Shown: in pieces, positions 1 to 13,371 of the stretch
How positions within the stretch are numbered: position 1 is the first letter of the stretch
Layout of the letters: each line of letters opens with the position of its first letter
Source: Avena insularis
Lineage: Eukaryota > Streptophyta > Magnoliopsida > Poales > Poaceae
Length of the DNA: 64,000 nt
Assembly: GCA_023614405.1 (NCBI GenBank)
Contig: CM042686.1
Location: 348,386,329-348,450,328 of the forward strand
Reading direction: 5' to 3'
Notes under the pieces: model-generated
Told to the model about the DNA's origin: nothing
What the model saw: only the letters and a program-made list of their open reading frames with translations
Database searches by the model: none
Translations under genes and position numbers: made by a program

Positions 1-1040
1 GGTTTATGAAAAGAACACACATCCAACGAACTAAGGTGGATCCATATGTGGTTTGTGAGAAGAACACACAGGCAATGACTCTAGATGTGGTTTGTGAGAA
101 GAACACACATGCAATGACAATGGTGGATCCATATGTGGTTTGTGAGAAGAACACACATCCAATGACACTGGTGGATCCATATGTGGTTTGTGAGAAGAAC
201 ACACATGCAATGACTCTTGGTGTGGTTCATGAAAAGAACACACATCCAATGAACTCTAGTGGATCCATATGTGGTTGATGAGAAGAGCACACATGCAATG
301 ACTCTAGCTGTGGTTTGTGAGAAGAACACACATGCAATCACACTAGTGGATCCATATGTGGTTTGTGAGAAGAACACACATCCAATGACACTAGTGGATC
401 CATGTGTGGTTTGTGAGAAGAACACGGATGTAAACACACATGCAATGACACTAGTGGATCCATATGTGGTATGTAGAAATAACAGACATGCAATGACACT
501 AGCTGTGGTTAATGAAAAGAACAGACATGAAATGACTCTGATGGATGCATATGTGGTTTGTGAAAAGAACACACATGCAATGACACTGGTGGATCAATGT
601 GGTTTCTGAGAATAACAGACTTGCAATGAACTCTGGTGGATCCATGTGTGATTTGTGGGAAGAATACACATGCAATGACACTGGGTGTGGTTCATGAAAA
701 GAACACACATCCAATGACACTCGTGGATCCTTATGTGGTTTTTGAGAAGAACACACATGCAATGACTCTAGATGTGGTTTCTAAAAAGAACACACATGCA
801 ATGACACTGGTGGATCCATATGTGGTTTGTGAGAAGAACACACACCCAATGACACTGGTGGATCCATGTGTGGTTTGTGAGAAGAACACACATCCAATGA
901 CACTGGTGGATCCATGTGTGGTTAGTGAGAAGAACACGTATGCAATGACACTGGTGGATCCTTATGTGGTCTGTGAAAAGAACACACATCCAATGACACT
1001 GGTGGATCCTTATGTGGTCTGTGAAAAGAACACACATGCA

Positions 1041-1045
1041 ATAAC
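1041..1045 (+). other. Paralogous empty site of the long-LTR element (ATAAC)
   Basis: The satellite here reads through ATAAC into TCTAGATGTGGATTGTGAGC without interruption. The same context, including the unusual GAGCAG and ATCGAATG variants that follow, is found split at 6203-6207 and 17899-17903 by the retrotransposon. This is therefore a paralogous copy of the target before insertion. Confidence 0.88.
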
Positions 1046-4000
1046 TCTAGATGTGGATTGTGAGCAGAACACACATGCAATGACCCTGGTGGATCCATAT
1101 GTGGTATGTGAGAAGAACACACATCGAATGACACTGGTGGATCCATATGTGGTTTATGAGAAGAACATACATGCAATGACACTGGGTGTGGTTCATGAAA
1201 AGAACACACATCCAATGAACTCTGGTGGATCCATGTGTGGTTTGTGAGAAGAACAGACATGCAATGACTCTAGCTGTCGTTCATGAGAAGAACACACATG
1301 CAATCACACTGGTGGATCCATATGTGGTTTGTGAGAATTACACACATCCAGTGACACTGGTGGATCCATGTGTGGTTTGTGAGAAGAACACACATGCAAT
1401 GACACTGGTGGATCCTTATGTGGTTTGTGAAAAGAACACACATGCAATGACTCTATATGTGGTTTGTGAGAAGAACACACATGCAATGACACTCGTGGAT
1501 CCATATGTGGTATGTGAGAAGAACACACATCCAATGACACTGGTGGATCCATGTGTGGTTTGTGAGAAGAACACACATGCAATGACACTGGTGGATCCAT
1601 ATGTGGTCTGTGAAAATAACACACATGCAATGCCGCTGGTGGATCCATATGTGGTTTGTGAGAAGAACACACATCCAGTGACACTGGTGGATCCATGTGT
1701 GGTTTGTGAGAAGAACACACAGGCAATGACTCTAGATGTGGTTTGTGAGAAGAACACACATGCAATGACACTGGTGGATCCATATGTGGTATGTGAGAAG
1801 AACACACATCCAATGACATTGGTGGATCCATATGTGGTTTATGAGAAGAACATACATGCAACGACGCTGGGTGTGGTTCATGAAAAGAACACACATCCCA
1901 TGAACTTTGGTGGATCCATATGTGGTTTGTGAGAAGAACACACATGCAATGACTCTAGCTGTTGTTCATGAGAAGAACACACATGCAATCACACTAGTGG
2001 ATCCATATGTGGTTTGTGAGAAGAATACACATCCAATGACACTGGTGGATCCATGTGTGGTTTGTGAGAAGAACACACATGCAATGACACTGGTGGATCC
2101 TTATGTGGTTTGTGAAAAGAACACACATGCAATGACTCTATATGTGGTTTGTGAGAAGAACACACATGCAATGACACTGGTGGATCCATATGTGGTATGT
2201 GAGAAGAACACACATCCAATGACACTGGTGGATCCATGTGTGGTTTGTGAGAAGAACACACATGCAATGACACTGGTGGATCCATATGTGGTCTGTGAAA
2301 ACAACACACATGCAATGACTCTCGCGTATCCATATGTGGTTTGTGAGAAAAGAACACATCCAGTGACACTGGTGGATCCATGTGTGGTTTGTGAGAAGAA
2401 CACACATGCAATGACACTAGTTGTGGTTCATGAAAAGAAAACACATCCAATGATGGTGGATCCTTATGTGGTTTGTGAAAAGAACACACATGCAATGACT
2501 CTTGATGTGGTCCATGAGAAGAACACACATGCAATCATGCTGGTTGATCCATATGTGCTTTGTGAGAAGAACACACATCCAATGACACTGGTGGATTCAT
2601 GTGTGGTTTGTGAGAAGAACACACATGCAATGACACTGGGCGTGGTTCATGAAAAGAACACACATGCAATGACACTGGTGGATCCTTATGTGGTTTGTGA
2701 AAAGAACACACATGCAATGACTCTATATATGGTTTGTGAGAAGAACACACATGCAATGACACTGGTGGATCCATATGTGGTTTGTGAGAAGAACACACAT
2801 CCAATGACACTGGTGGATCCATATGTGGTTTGTGAGAAAAACACACATGCAATTACTCTGGGTGTGGTTCATGAAAAGAACACACATCCAATGACACTGG
2901 TGGATCCTTATGTGGTTTGTGTGAATAACACACATCCTATGACACTGGTCGATCCATGTGTGGTTTGTGAGAAGAACACACATGCAATGACACTGGGTGT
3001 GGTTCATGAAAAGAACACACATCCAATGAACTCTGGTGGATCCATATGTGGTTTGTGAGAAGAACACACATGCAATGACTCTAGCTGTGGTTCATGAGAA
3101 GAACACACATGCAATCACACTGGTGGATCCATATGTGGTTTGTGAAAAGAACACACATCCAATGACACTGGTGGATCCATGTGTGGTTTGTGAGAAGAAC
3201 ATGCATGCAATGACACTGGGTGTGGTTCATGAAAAGAACGCACATCCAATGACACTGGTGGATCCTTATGTGGTCTGTGAAAAGAACACACATGCAATAA
3301 CTCTAGATGTGGATTGTGAGAAGAACACACATGCAATGACCCTGGTGGATCCATATGTGGTATGTGAGAAGAACACACATCCAATGACACTGGTGGATCC
3401 ATATGTGGTTTATGAGAAGAACATACATGCAATGACGCTGGGTGTGGTTCATGAAAAGAACACACATCCCATGAACTTTGGTGGATCCATATGTGGTTTG
3501 TGAGAAGAACACACATGCAATGACTCTAGCTGTTGTTCATGAGAAGAACACACATGCAATCACACTAGTGGATCCATATGTGGTTTGTGAGAACAACACA
3601 CATCCAATGACACTGGTGGATCCATATGTGGTTTGTGAGAAGAACACACATGCAATGACTCTTGGTTTGGTTTATGAAAAGAACACACATCCAACGAACT
3701 AAGGTGGATCCATATGTGGTTTGTGAGAAGAACACACAGGCAATGACTCTAGATGTGGTTTGTGAGAAGAACACACATGCAATGACAATGGTGGATCCAT
3801 ATGTGGTTTGTGAGAAGAACACACATCCAATGACACTGGTGGATCCATATGTGGTTTGTGAGAAGAACACACATGCAATGACTCTTGGTGTGGTTCATGA
3901 AAAGAACACACATCCAATGAACTCTAGTGGATCCTTATGTGGTTTGTGAAAAGAACACACATGCAGTGACTATATGTGGTTTGTGAGAAGAACACACATG

Positions 4001-6202
4001 CAATGACACTCGTGGATCCATATGTGGTATGTGAGAAGAACACACATCCAATGACACTGGTGGATCCATGTGTGGTCTGTGAGAAGAACACACATGCAAT
4101 GACACTGGTGGATCCATATGTGGTCTGTGAAAATAACACACATGCAATGCCGCTGGTGGATCCATATGTGGTTTGTGAGAAGAACACACATCCAATGACA
4201 CTGGTGGATCCATGTGTGGTTTGTGAGAAGAACACACATGCAATGACACTGGTGGATCCATATGTGGTCTGTGAAAATAACACACATGCAATGCCGCTGG
4301 TGGATCCATATGTGGTTTGTGAGAAGAACACACATCCAGTGACACTGGTGGATCCATGTGTGGTTTGTGAGAAGAACACACAGGCAATGACTCTAGATGT
4401 GGTTTGTGAGAAGAACACACATGCAATGACACTGGTGGATCCATATGTGGTATGTGAGAAGAACACACATCCAATGACACGGGTGGATCCATATGTGGTT
4501 TATGAGAAGAACATACATGCAACGACGCTGGGTGTGGTTCATGAAAAGAACACACATCCCATGAACTTTGGTGGATCCATATGTGGTTTGTGAGAAGAAC
4601 ACACATGCAATGACTCTAGCTGTTGTTCATGAGAAGAACACACATGCAATCACACTAGTGGATCCATATGTGGTTTGTGAGAAGAATACACATCCAATGA
4701 CACTGGTGGATCCATGTGTGGTTTGTGAGAAGAACACACATGCAATGACACTGGTGGATCCTTATGTGGTTTGTGAAAAGAACACACATGCAATGACTCT
4801 ATATGTGGTTTGTGAGAAGAACACACATGCAATGACACTCGTGGATCCATATGTGGTATGTGAGAAGAACACACATCCAATGACACTGGTGGATCCATGT
4901 GTGGGTTGTGAGAAGAACACACATGCAATGACACTGGTGGATCCATATGTGGTCTATGAAAATAACACACATGCAATGCCGCTGGTGGATCCATATGTGG
5001 TTTGTGAGAAGAACACACATCCAGTGACACTGGTGGATCCATGTGTGGTTTGTGAGAAGAACACACAGGCAATGACTCTAGATGTGGTTTGTGAGAAGAA
5101 CACACATGCAATGACACTGGTGGATCCATATGTGGTTTGTGAGAAGAACACACATCCAATGACACTGGTGGATCCATATGTGGTTTGTGAGAAGAACACA
5201 CATGCAATGTCTCTTGGTGTGGTTCATGAAAAGAACACACATCCAATGACACCGGTGGATCCTTATGTGGTTTGTGAAAAGAACACACATGCAATGACTC
5301 TAGATGTGGATTGTGAGAAGAACACACATGCAATGACCCTGGTGGATCCATATGTGGTTTGTGAGAAGAACACACATCCAATGACACTGGTGGATCCATA
5401 TGTGGTTTGTGAGAAGAACACACATGCAATGACACTGGATGTGGTTCATGAAAAGAACACACATCCAATGAACTCTAGTGGATCCATATGTGGTTTATGA
5501 GAAGAGCACACATGCAATGACTCTAGCTGTGGTTTGTGAGAAGAACACACATGCAATCACACTGGTGGATCCATATGTGGTTTGTGAGAAGAACACACAT
5601 CCAATGACACTAGTGGATCCATGTGTGGTTTGTGAGAAGAACACGGATGCAAACACACATGCAATGACACTGGTGGATCCATATGTGGTATGTAGAAATA
5701 ACAGACATGCAATGACACTAGCTGTGGTTAATGAAAAGAACAGACATGTAATGACTCTGATGGATGCATATGTGGTTTGTGAAAAGAACACACATGCAAT
5801 GACACTGGTGGATCAATGTGGTTTCTGAGAATAACAGACATGCAATGAACTCTGGTGGATCCATGTGTCATTTGTGAGAAGAATACACATGCAATGACAC
5901 TGGGTGTGGTTCATGAAAAGAACACACATCCAATGACACTCATGGATCCATATGTGGTTTTTGAGAAGAACACACATGCAATGACTCTAGATGTGGTTTC
6001 TAAAAAGAACACACATGCAATAACACTGGTGGATCCATATGTGGTTTGTGAGAAGAACACACACCCAATGACACTGGTGGATCCATGTGTGGTTTGTGAG
6101 AAGAACACGTATGCAATGACACTGGGTGTGGTTCATGAAAAGAACACACATCCAATGACACTGGTGGATCCTTATGTGGTATGTGAAAAGAACACACATG
6201 CA

Positions 6203-6207
6203 ATAAC
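6203..6207 (+). repeat. Target site duplication, left (ATAAC)
   Basis: ATAAC immediately precedes the TGTAGCATCCC start of the 5' LTR and is repeated at 17899-17903 directly after the 3' LTR terminus. A perfect 5-bp duplication is the normal size for Ty3/gypsy and Ty1/copia integrases. Confidence 0.93.
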
Positions 6208-6208
6208 T

Positions 6209-6243
6209 GTAGCATCCCAATTGTCTAACAATTGCAATGCTAC
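6209..6243 (+). other. Terminal hairpin of the 5' LTR
   Basis: Right after the terminal T the sequence can fold back perfectly. GTAGCAT (6209-6215) pairs with ATGCTAC (6237-6243), and AATTGT (6219-6224) pairs with ACAATT (6228-6233). The two stems are separated by a 3x3 internal loop (CCC/GCA) and closed by a 3-nt loop. The same structure is intact in the other LTR (13373-13407). Confidence 0.8.
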
Positions 6244-8514
6244 TAGCCTAGTCTAGATATATGCTACCTTCCTACATATAATTGTTGCATCATCATTATA
6301 TCATGCTCATGTCATCATGCCTCCTTGCATTTGAGCATCATATAAAACCCTTTTTGTTTTGGTTCTTATCTCATATGCATTATTAATTGTATTTGCCTCT
6401 TGATATTGTATTTGGTTCTTGATATATTGTTTAAATGCCCAAGTTGAGTTGGGGGCATATCTTTTATGAACTCCACCACCTTTCTTTCACCACCTTATAA
6501 TTCCACCATCCAACTAAATATGGGCTTGCACTTTATTTGGGTTTTACCTCTAGCTCATGTGGGTTGGGATGGATCCAATTCTTTTCCACATGCTCTCATC
6601 TTGGCATCATTTTGTTTTCACATTATTGATATATGAGAGCCACATGGCCACCTTTGCATGCCTTGTGGGTGGAGCCCTATTTCTAGCTACCTTTTGTGTT
6701 GTTTTGGGGTTATCATCATGTTGGGATATTTTTGTGGGCTTATTAAATGCCTAGTGGCATAAACACACTAGCAAGTCCCAAATATAATCCAATGTGATCA
6801 TCTCCATCTACCCCACTTGGGATTCCTTCTAAATTCCTTTGCTTGGGCCTTACTCCAATTTTGGAAGTGCAAATGAATAATGCCATGTAATAATGTTGTT
6901 CTCACAATAATCAACATGGCAATAAATGTTTTGCATGGGCCATGCAAGCCCCACCTTTTTCTTATTCTTTGGATTTTATTTGAATTTTGAGTGAACTTAA
7001 ACCACATCTCTCTCTCCTCTTAGCTTGATCTTGTTTGAGCTTGCTTAAGACCATCATCACCACACCCCTCTCTTGTGTTGCTTGATCTAGTTGGAGCGTG
7101 CCATCTTTCTTTTAAACCCTAGCTCTCACCCTCTCTCCTTACCTTTCTCTCTAAGCCACCCCCATCTAAACCTAAACCCATCACCCTAATCACCTAGCTT
7201 GGCCACCCTCTCGGTCCCACCATGGCCTACCATAGCTGGCCCACCATGCCACCTATCTACCCCCCCAAACCCTAGTACCAACCTTAGCCCGAGCTATGCC
7301 CCCTTCCCCTCCTACCCTAGCTCAAACCCTAGCACCAATCTACCCGAGGCTACCCCTCTCCCCTCTAGCTCTCTCGCCTAGGTGGCCCCAGCCAGCCTGC
7401 CCTCCAACCCACGAGCTCCCCTCCTCCCTGGTCCCTCCCTTCCCTCTCTAAGCTACAAGACAAAGGAAGAGAAGCCCTAGCCCGAGCCCTCCTCCCTCAT
7501 CTTTTGGCAAAGCAACCAAGCCCATGTGCTCCTCCCTCCCCTCTACCCCAACCACCCTACCCAGATCGCATCCAGAGGCGCCCAGCTCCCACCCTTCTCC
7601 TTCTTCCCCAAGCCGCCATGGCCTCCCCCAACCCTAGCCTTCGCCTCCCACAGTCCTCGCTGTTGCAGGAGCGCCAAGCCGAACCAGAAGAACCAGGCGT
7701 CCTCGGCTTCCTCTTCTTCATGCAAAGCCGGAGCTCGCGGGACCTCGCCGGAGAAGCCCCGCCGCCGCCGTGCCCGTGAGCACCGGAACGCCTCCGGCCT
7801 GCTGCCTCCTCGCCGATCCCCGCCACCTCAACGCCTCCGGCCACGCCGACGACACCGCGGTGAGCTCCTGCAGCCCCTAGACACCTCCTTCTCCTCTCTA
7901 GTTCGCCATAGCTCCGCCGGCCTCCGTCGAACACCCGGCGTGCGCGCTCGTCGCCACGGTCACCGCCTGCGTGCGCGTCAGCAGCAGCTGTGGCGTGCGC
8001 TTTGCCTCTGTTCCTCGATGAAACCCGCGCGCTGCAGCCCTCCTCCGAGCTAGCCCCCTGAACGAGAACTATAGCCGGTAGCGCCCTCTTCGTTTTTGGT
8101 TTTTGCGGCTTGGCCGGAGACGCCGTGGTTCGCTCGACATCGTCGTCCGAAAGTCCGGCCAGATCCACCGCCGCAGCGCCGCGTTCAGCAGCAGACAGCG
8201 ACAGCCTGCGCGTTTTGCAAAGAAGCCCTCCCCCTTTTTCCCGCCTAAACCCGCAGCCCCACGACCCCACCTACCAGCGCCTGCGGGCTTTTTGCAAAAA
8301 GGGTCCTCAGCTCCTTGTGTTTTCCGCCCGCAGTCCCTGGTTCACGCACGTGTCGCCATGCCGCTGCGCCGCAGCGTGTGGGCTTCTTTGGTGCACAGAC
8401 CCGCTGTCGACCTCTGGCTAGATCGAGCCTCGGTGTAAAAAGCTTTTCCGTGCGCGTGTGTGCTGAGTCAGCGCGTGACCCCACCTGTCAGCGTCTGCGG
8501 CTAGGTTAATCTGA

Positions 8515-8524
8515 GTATAAAAAG
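8515..8524 (+). promoter_or_regulatory. TATA-like box of the 5' LTR
   Basis: GTATAAAAAG stands at the step from the GC-rich to the AT-rich part of the LTR, with AATAAA hexamers about 380-410 bp downstream. This is the layout expected for a U3 promoter followed by a transcribed region with polyadenylation signals. The 3' LTR has GTATAAAAG at the matching place (15548-15556). Promoter activity is inferred. Confidence 0.55.
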
Positions 8525-10835
8525 TATTGCCTGTTTCTGTTTTAAATTCAAATCCTTTTCTAATTATTTCAAATTCAAATATAATTCTGTTTTAACTAAC
8601 TTTTAAAATACAAATCCAAATAATACAAATAATATATGTTTTCAAATCAGAAAAATGTGAGGATCTCAAATATGCCATCTAAAATATATTTTTGAACACT
8701 TAAATTTCCAAGTTTATTTAAATTACAATAAATGCCCCTTTTTCTTAAATAATTAATAACTTTTGTTTTATAAATCCAAATTTAACAAATAATATGTCTA
8801 AAATGATTAGCTCGACGAGACCTTTCTGTTTATGCATTCCATGGTTTGATTTGAAGCATGCATCATATAAATATATTATGGACAGCAACTTAATTGTGAA
8901 TAAAATGGGGCCAAAACTAAATAAAATGGCTTATTCGTGTGTTTCACACCTCACCCTTGCCATGCTACCGTATTGCCATGCAAATTGTGCATCATTCATC
9001 ATGGCATGATTGTTTGCTTGATGCATTTATCCATATGCTTGTGCACTTTATTTATGTTGGCCCTTGTTTGTTTGGTTCTTCCTCGAATAGACAATGGCGG
9101 GGATATATCAAGAGAACCAGAGCACTACCAGATCCATCCCTTGCTTCAACAGAGCTGCCAGGCAAGCACTACCACATGCTTGCATACATACAGTACCTAT
9201 TGCCTCTATCTTATTCTTGCATCATTGAGTCGCGATTGCATTAAATTGAATCCCAAGTATTGCATAGCCTTTACCTTTAAACCCACCGAAGCTTGTTCCT
9301 CCATCCCATGAGCCATTACTACAGGAGTTGTTTGAGCCATGCGAGTCGTAGAAACGACATGAGTAGGGTATGTGAGTGTCGATGGATAACGAGGTACCTA
9401 AACAACTTAACCTGAGTAGTAATGGGATAACTAATGAAAGTGGCATCGGTGAGCCATATTCGCTATTTGGGTTTTCAGGCTCACTTGTGTCCGTAAGACC
9501 GAGTACTTGATTCTGTTCCAAGAATATTCGCTATCCACATCCGGAGGCTTATGGACCCCCGAGCGAGCTTGATTCATTCTTATTTCTTGGGGCCACAACT
9601 AGTTTGAGGTTTTATTTACTATCCTGTACCTATGCCATGCTTTCTTGCTTTATTTACGATTGTGTGAGGAGCACGCTGTCTTGTTTAGGAAGCGAGTGTT
9701 TTCGTATGTCGGCAGTCCAGTTTGGGATCTGCATCGTTTACAACCATTGGCGCAAACCTTGAGTCCGTCTGGTCAGCTAACTCCGTTGCGGGTAGCTTAA
9801 TGGGGTGGCCCCTGAAATATTTCTGAATCCTGTGATTGCTTTGTCGTGGCCTCGTTGGGTTTTGATTTGGTTTTCGAGGCATATCAGTGTGTGTTGCTAT
9901 TTGTGCACCCTGCGGTAAAACTTTCAAAGCCGTGTCCGCGGTTATGGACGACTTGGAGCACAGTTTCTCGATCATAGACAAGCATAACTAAAGTACCGAA
10001 TTTGACTAGACTAGGTACGACTAGTAAATAGTGCAATACTCACGGAATGGATAATAAAACCGCCAGCGGATGGGGGTTGTTTGTTCGCTTCCTCGTCGAT
10101 GGCGAGGAGGAGGATGGATCTGTGGATATTACCGTTATAAGCTGTTATAACTGTTGTTATTAATTCACGGACATCCGTCTCATCTACGGTTAGGCGGATG
10201 GTTAGCAGTATCAGAGAATTGTTAGGGTTTATCTTTTGCTGCAATTCGTCACCCAGGTTGTGTCCCCTTTAGAGGCATAAAGACTTCTTTGAGTACCCTA
10301 GGGTCTCACATGATAAATTATTGGTTCAGATGGACAGGTACACTGCAAGATGGATCTTGGGTGGAAGAGCAGACGATGTGGGCAACGATCATTCGGTGTA
10401 GAGATTCCGGAACGGGATCCGTGATATCTGTGTGCGGGATGTGCTTATTTATTGGGCATCTTATGACGATTTGCTTCTTATCCGTACTCGGATTTTGTCT
10501 TCCGCTTACCGATACTCGATGTTTGATGTATGAGGAGATATCCTAAACTATTATCTCTATCTAGGATATTTGGATCTTGCTTATGGCGTTGCTATATTCC
10601 TTTCTTTTTAGATGGAATGGCTCGATGTACTATTGTATGGTGGCTTGCATACATACTCATTTGTGTATGTAGTTGATCCCTTCGCTGCCGATTCGCGCCC
10701 GTTCTTGTCCCGATGTTTGGAAATGGTTGGGACGCAAAGGTCTACTGTGAGTGGCATTTGGGCCCCACCGTACTATTTCAACCATTTCGATCATCCGGCT
10801 TGTACTAGGGCGTAATTCACCGAGGTAGTTACAAT

Positions 10836-10851
10836 TGGTATCGAGCCATCC
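10836..10851 (+). other. Primer binding site, initiator tRNA-Met type
   Basis: Two bases after the LTR end the sequence reads TGGTATCGAGCC. The widespread plant PBS complementary to initiator tRNA-Met begins TGGTATCAGAGCC, so this copy matches except for one missing A. That loss agrees with the many one-base differences between the two LTRs. Confidence 0.85.
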
Positions 10852-13358
10852 CGACCTTGTGGTCTCGGCCAAATGGTCGTTGTACATCTAGCAAATATTT
10901 TTGGTAGTTATGTATACTAGGGAAAAACAAAACGCGAGTAGGACTGCTTCCATTTTCTTCTTACCCATCCACCACCCTTTTACGGTAAGGAAGTGTAACG
11001 TTTTCAATCCTCTTCTTAAAAGTTCAAACTAGGATTCACGTATTCGGCTTTAGTAGTACCATAGAAAGTGTGTGTGTGTAATTCCTTGTCTATCTGTTGC
11101 ATCCAACATGTTATCTTTATCTGCCTTTTGGTTATCAACTGTTGGTACATTCCATACTGACAGGCTTTGGAAAACCGGCGCGATATATCTGACTCCTTGT
11201 TAACCGGTGCCATCTTCTTAAGGGTGTTCTTCCTTCTAGCAACTCCTCTTCTGCAAGCATCTGCTAATCTCTTCCCGATCGGTGTTTTGCGATCTATTGG
11301 TATTTTAATGCCGAAAAATGCGGAAATTTTTCTTTGATCATTCTGTGTTTCCACACTCCTTTCAGTCGTGTGAAACATTATCTATCCTCTTTATCAGCAT
11401 GTCCATGCTAACTCATTCTTTGTCACCGGCGCTTAATCTTGGAGTTTCTTTTCATCTCTTTTTCTCTTGGACTAATTACATAACATGTGTCGATCCGATG
11501 CTGGTGATTGTAATTTGGTTCTCGGCATGGCTATATTCCACTCATGATAAGTGTCGATTGGAATATGGAAAATGCTATCAACTCTATCCTCCAGATGAAT
11601 ACGGTTATCTCCTCGTGATTTGGAGTACACCGTGATCATATCTATGCAAATTCAAGCATCCTTGGAAATGGAGTTTCAAGGCACCACGGTGATCTATCAT
11701 CTGCTTATCATGCTTCACATCTTTTGAACTCCATATCGCACATCTTTTCGCTCCGATAGCTCATACCATAAGCAAAGCTATATCATCGCTTTCTTGTCCA
11801 AAATCTCTTTATCTTTGTAACCGTGATCCGATCGACAATGTGAATCAGTGCATCTCTTTCTTCAAGGACCAGATAATCTATTCTTCCGGTGCATCTTCTT
11901 CAATTCGAATCAGCAAGTCCATTGTTAATTCCATCTTCCATCTTCAATCAAACCGAGTTGTTCCTTGTTGGCAAGTTATCATCGTCGTTCCGCCGAAGTT
12001 TTCCTCAAGACTGCTAGATCTCTCTCAATCATTTCAAGAAGAACATGGAGTTCTTTTCACCTCTATGTCGTCAAGTGATCTCTTGAAACTCTCTTGTTCT
12101 ATCGTCTATGCTCAATCCACCGGAGGCCATGAAGACTTTTCAGATCTTTCGTAATCCTTCTGTTCAAGTGGTGCTATCTTTTTCTTTATCTGGGGAATCT
12201 GACAGTTGTTCTCCGTAATCTTCCTTCATATCTTTCCGGTGGCTTGGTACTTCCGACATGACGACAACATCATCACCCTTATCTATCTTGAATCCGGTGA
12301 ATCGTTTGCATCTATCCTTGTTTTCTAATGAAGTTCCATGAGCTCTTCTTATCAATACCTTCAGTCTGTTTCAGTAGTTGGGTTGCATGGTTTTCTTATT
12401 CATGTGCGGAGTAATGCTTTGAGTGCGGGATGGAGTAGCTACCATACCACTACTCTTATCATTCGCTCTTGTACAATGAATTGGGGAATTCATGTGATTT
12501 CGCTCATTCCACGGAAGTTAGAAGTGGCCTTTATCCCTCGATACTTTTACTTCCGTCCTTGTTTTTCCGGAGTGCTCTCTCGAAGAAAGTAATCAATAAT
12601 CTCTTGTTGGTGATCTCGTCCTTTCTACACGGAGCAAAATCCTCGATTATCTGGTGGAAACAAACGCAAATTCTCTTCTATCCTCGTCTTTCTACCGGAG
12701 CTCTACATCCCCAAACAAGATGAAAGGAACCTATCCCCCATGATCTATCTTCACATCCGTATCTGGAAGTTATATCCGCGCACCTCAATTGCGTGATCCT
12801 TTGGTTCTTACCGGCGCAACAAGAATCTAATCCGGCGATGTCTAACTAAATCTTTCTGTCGATATCAAGGGACTCTATTGTTTGAAGGCAATATTGTTTC
12901 CGTACTTCTTTTCCCCAATCCGAGAGAAGGTACGATGCTATTGTCATAGTGCTTCAAAACCTCTCCAATCTAGCTCTTTCCTTCCGGCGAGACAAAGATT
13001 CATCCTCTCTAGTATCGGTAAATCTTTAATCTTAACGGCGTGTCTTTCTTTATCCACGATGCATCATCTTCCCCTTCCTTTCACAAGTGGTTCTTTTCTG
13101 TAATCATGTTTCTCGAGAAGACCGGAGCTATGTCCATCATATCCTTCTTGTCTCACGACAATCCTTCAACTCTTCTACCCGTTGTCTCTCCAGCAAAAGG
13201 CAAGACTCGCAACAAGTCTAGCAAGTTTTGCAAGGTGTAGTGGTCGCACCATTCCGTTCTTCATCTTCTTGGGAACGCAAGGATCACCTTCGTTCCGAAC
13301 ACCCACCTCTCCTTGTGTTGTTTTCTTTTTTCCTAGGAATCTCGGCAGATTCTTGTTT

Positions 13359-13371
13359 AGTGGGGGAGAGT
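13359..13371 (+). other. Polypurine tract of the long-LTR element
   Basis: AGTGGGGGAGAGT directly abuts the 3' LTR start TGTAGCATCCC. A purine-only core next to the LTR is the expected plus-strand primer site. Confidence 0.87.

Larger units (their letters stand above)
1..6207. repeat. Satellite array, left block (48/39-bp monomers)
   Basis: The block is a continuous head-to-tail array of 48-bp monomers containing GGATCC then CATATG or CATGTG, and 39-bp monomers that lack 9 bp (GATCCATAT reduced to GAT). Monomers share a core reading TGTGAGAAGAACACACATG. Locally the array shows 144-bp units (three 48-mers, for example 4111 and 4255 onward, marked by CAATGCCGCTG). Larger duplicated blocks are 1-250 with 3668-3917, and 259-1046 with 5478-6207. 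The left end continues beyond the window. Open frames here follow from monomer lengths divisible by three and are not called as genes. Confidence 0.97.
6208..10833 (+). repeat. 5' LTR (4,626 bp)
   Basis: The LTR starts TGTAGCATCCC and ends GTTACA. It consists of an AT-rich first kilobase, a GC-rich stretch (about 7190-8500), an AT-rich stretch (8520-9080) and a mixed tail. A TATA-like box lies at 8515-8524, so U3 would span about 6208-8540, and AATAAA hexamers follow at about 8898 and 8923. Frames inside it (for example 7504-7779, 7526-8053 and the minus-strand 7557-8270) are interrupted in the other LTR by short indels and look non-coding. The best-preserved stretch relative to the 3' LTR is 8540-9080. 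Confidence 0.92.
10834..13371 (+). other. Internal region of the long-LTR element, non-coding
   Basis: The 2.5 kb between the LTRs is pyrimidine-rich on the plus strand, with many CTTC/TTCC runs. The longest open frames are 120 codons on minus (11016-11378) and 105 on plus (11318-11635). None shows an aspartic protease DSG/DTG, an RT YxDD, an integrase HHCC/DDE or a CCHC knuckle. The region carries the PBS at its left end and the PPT at its right end, and I see no other function in it. Confidence 0.8.

Noticed and set aside
1..6207. CRISPR-like array of short repeats and spacers
   Set aside because: There are no unique spacers. The whole unit is repeated head to tail, and the setting is a plant genome with LTR retrotransposons.
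7557..8270. 237-codon minus-strand frame and the overlapping 175-codon plus-strand frame in the 5' LTR
   Set aside because: They lie in the GC-rich LTR segment where stops are rare. The corresponding 3' LTR region breaks the frames with many short indels, and no domain is recognisable.
11016..11378. 120-codon minus-strand frame in the interior of the long-LTR element
   Set aside because: It has no retrotransposon motif and no recognisable family, and is of a length expected by chance in a 2.5-kb pyrimidine-rich region.
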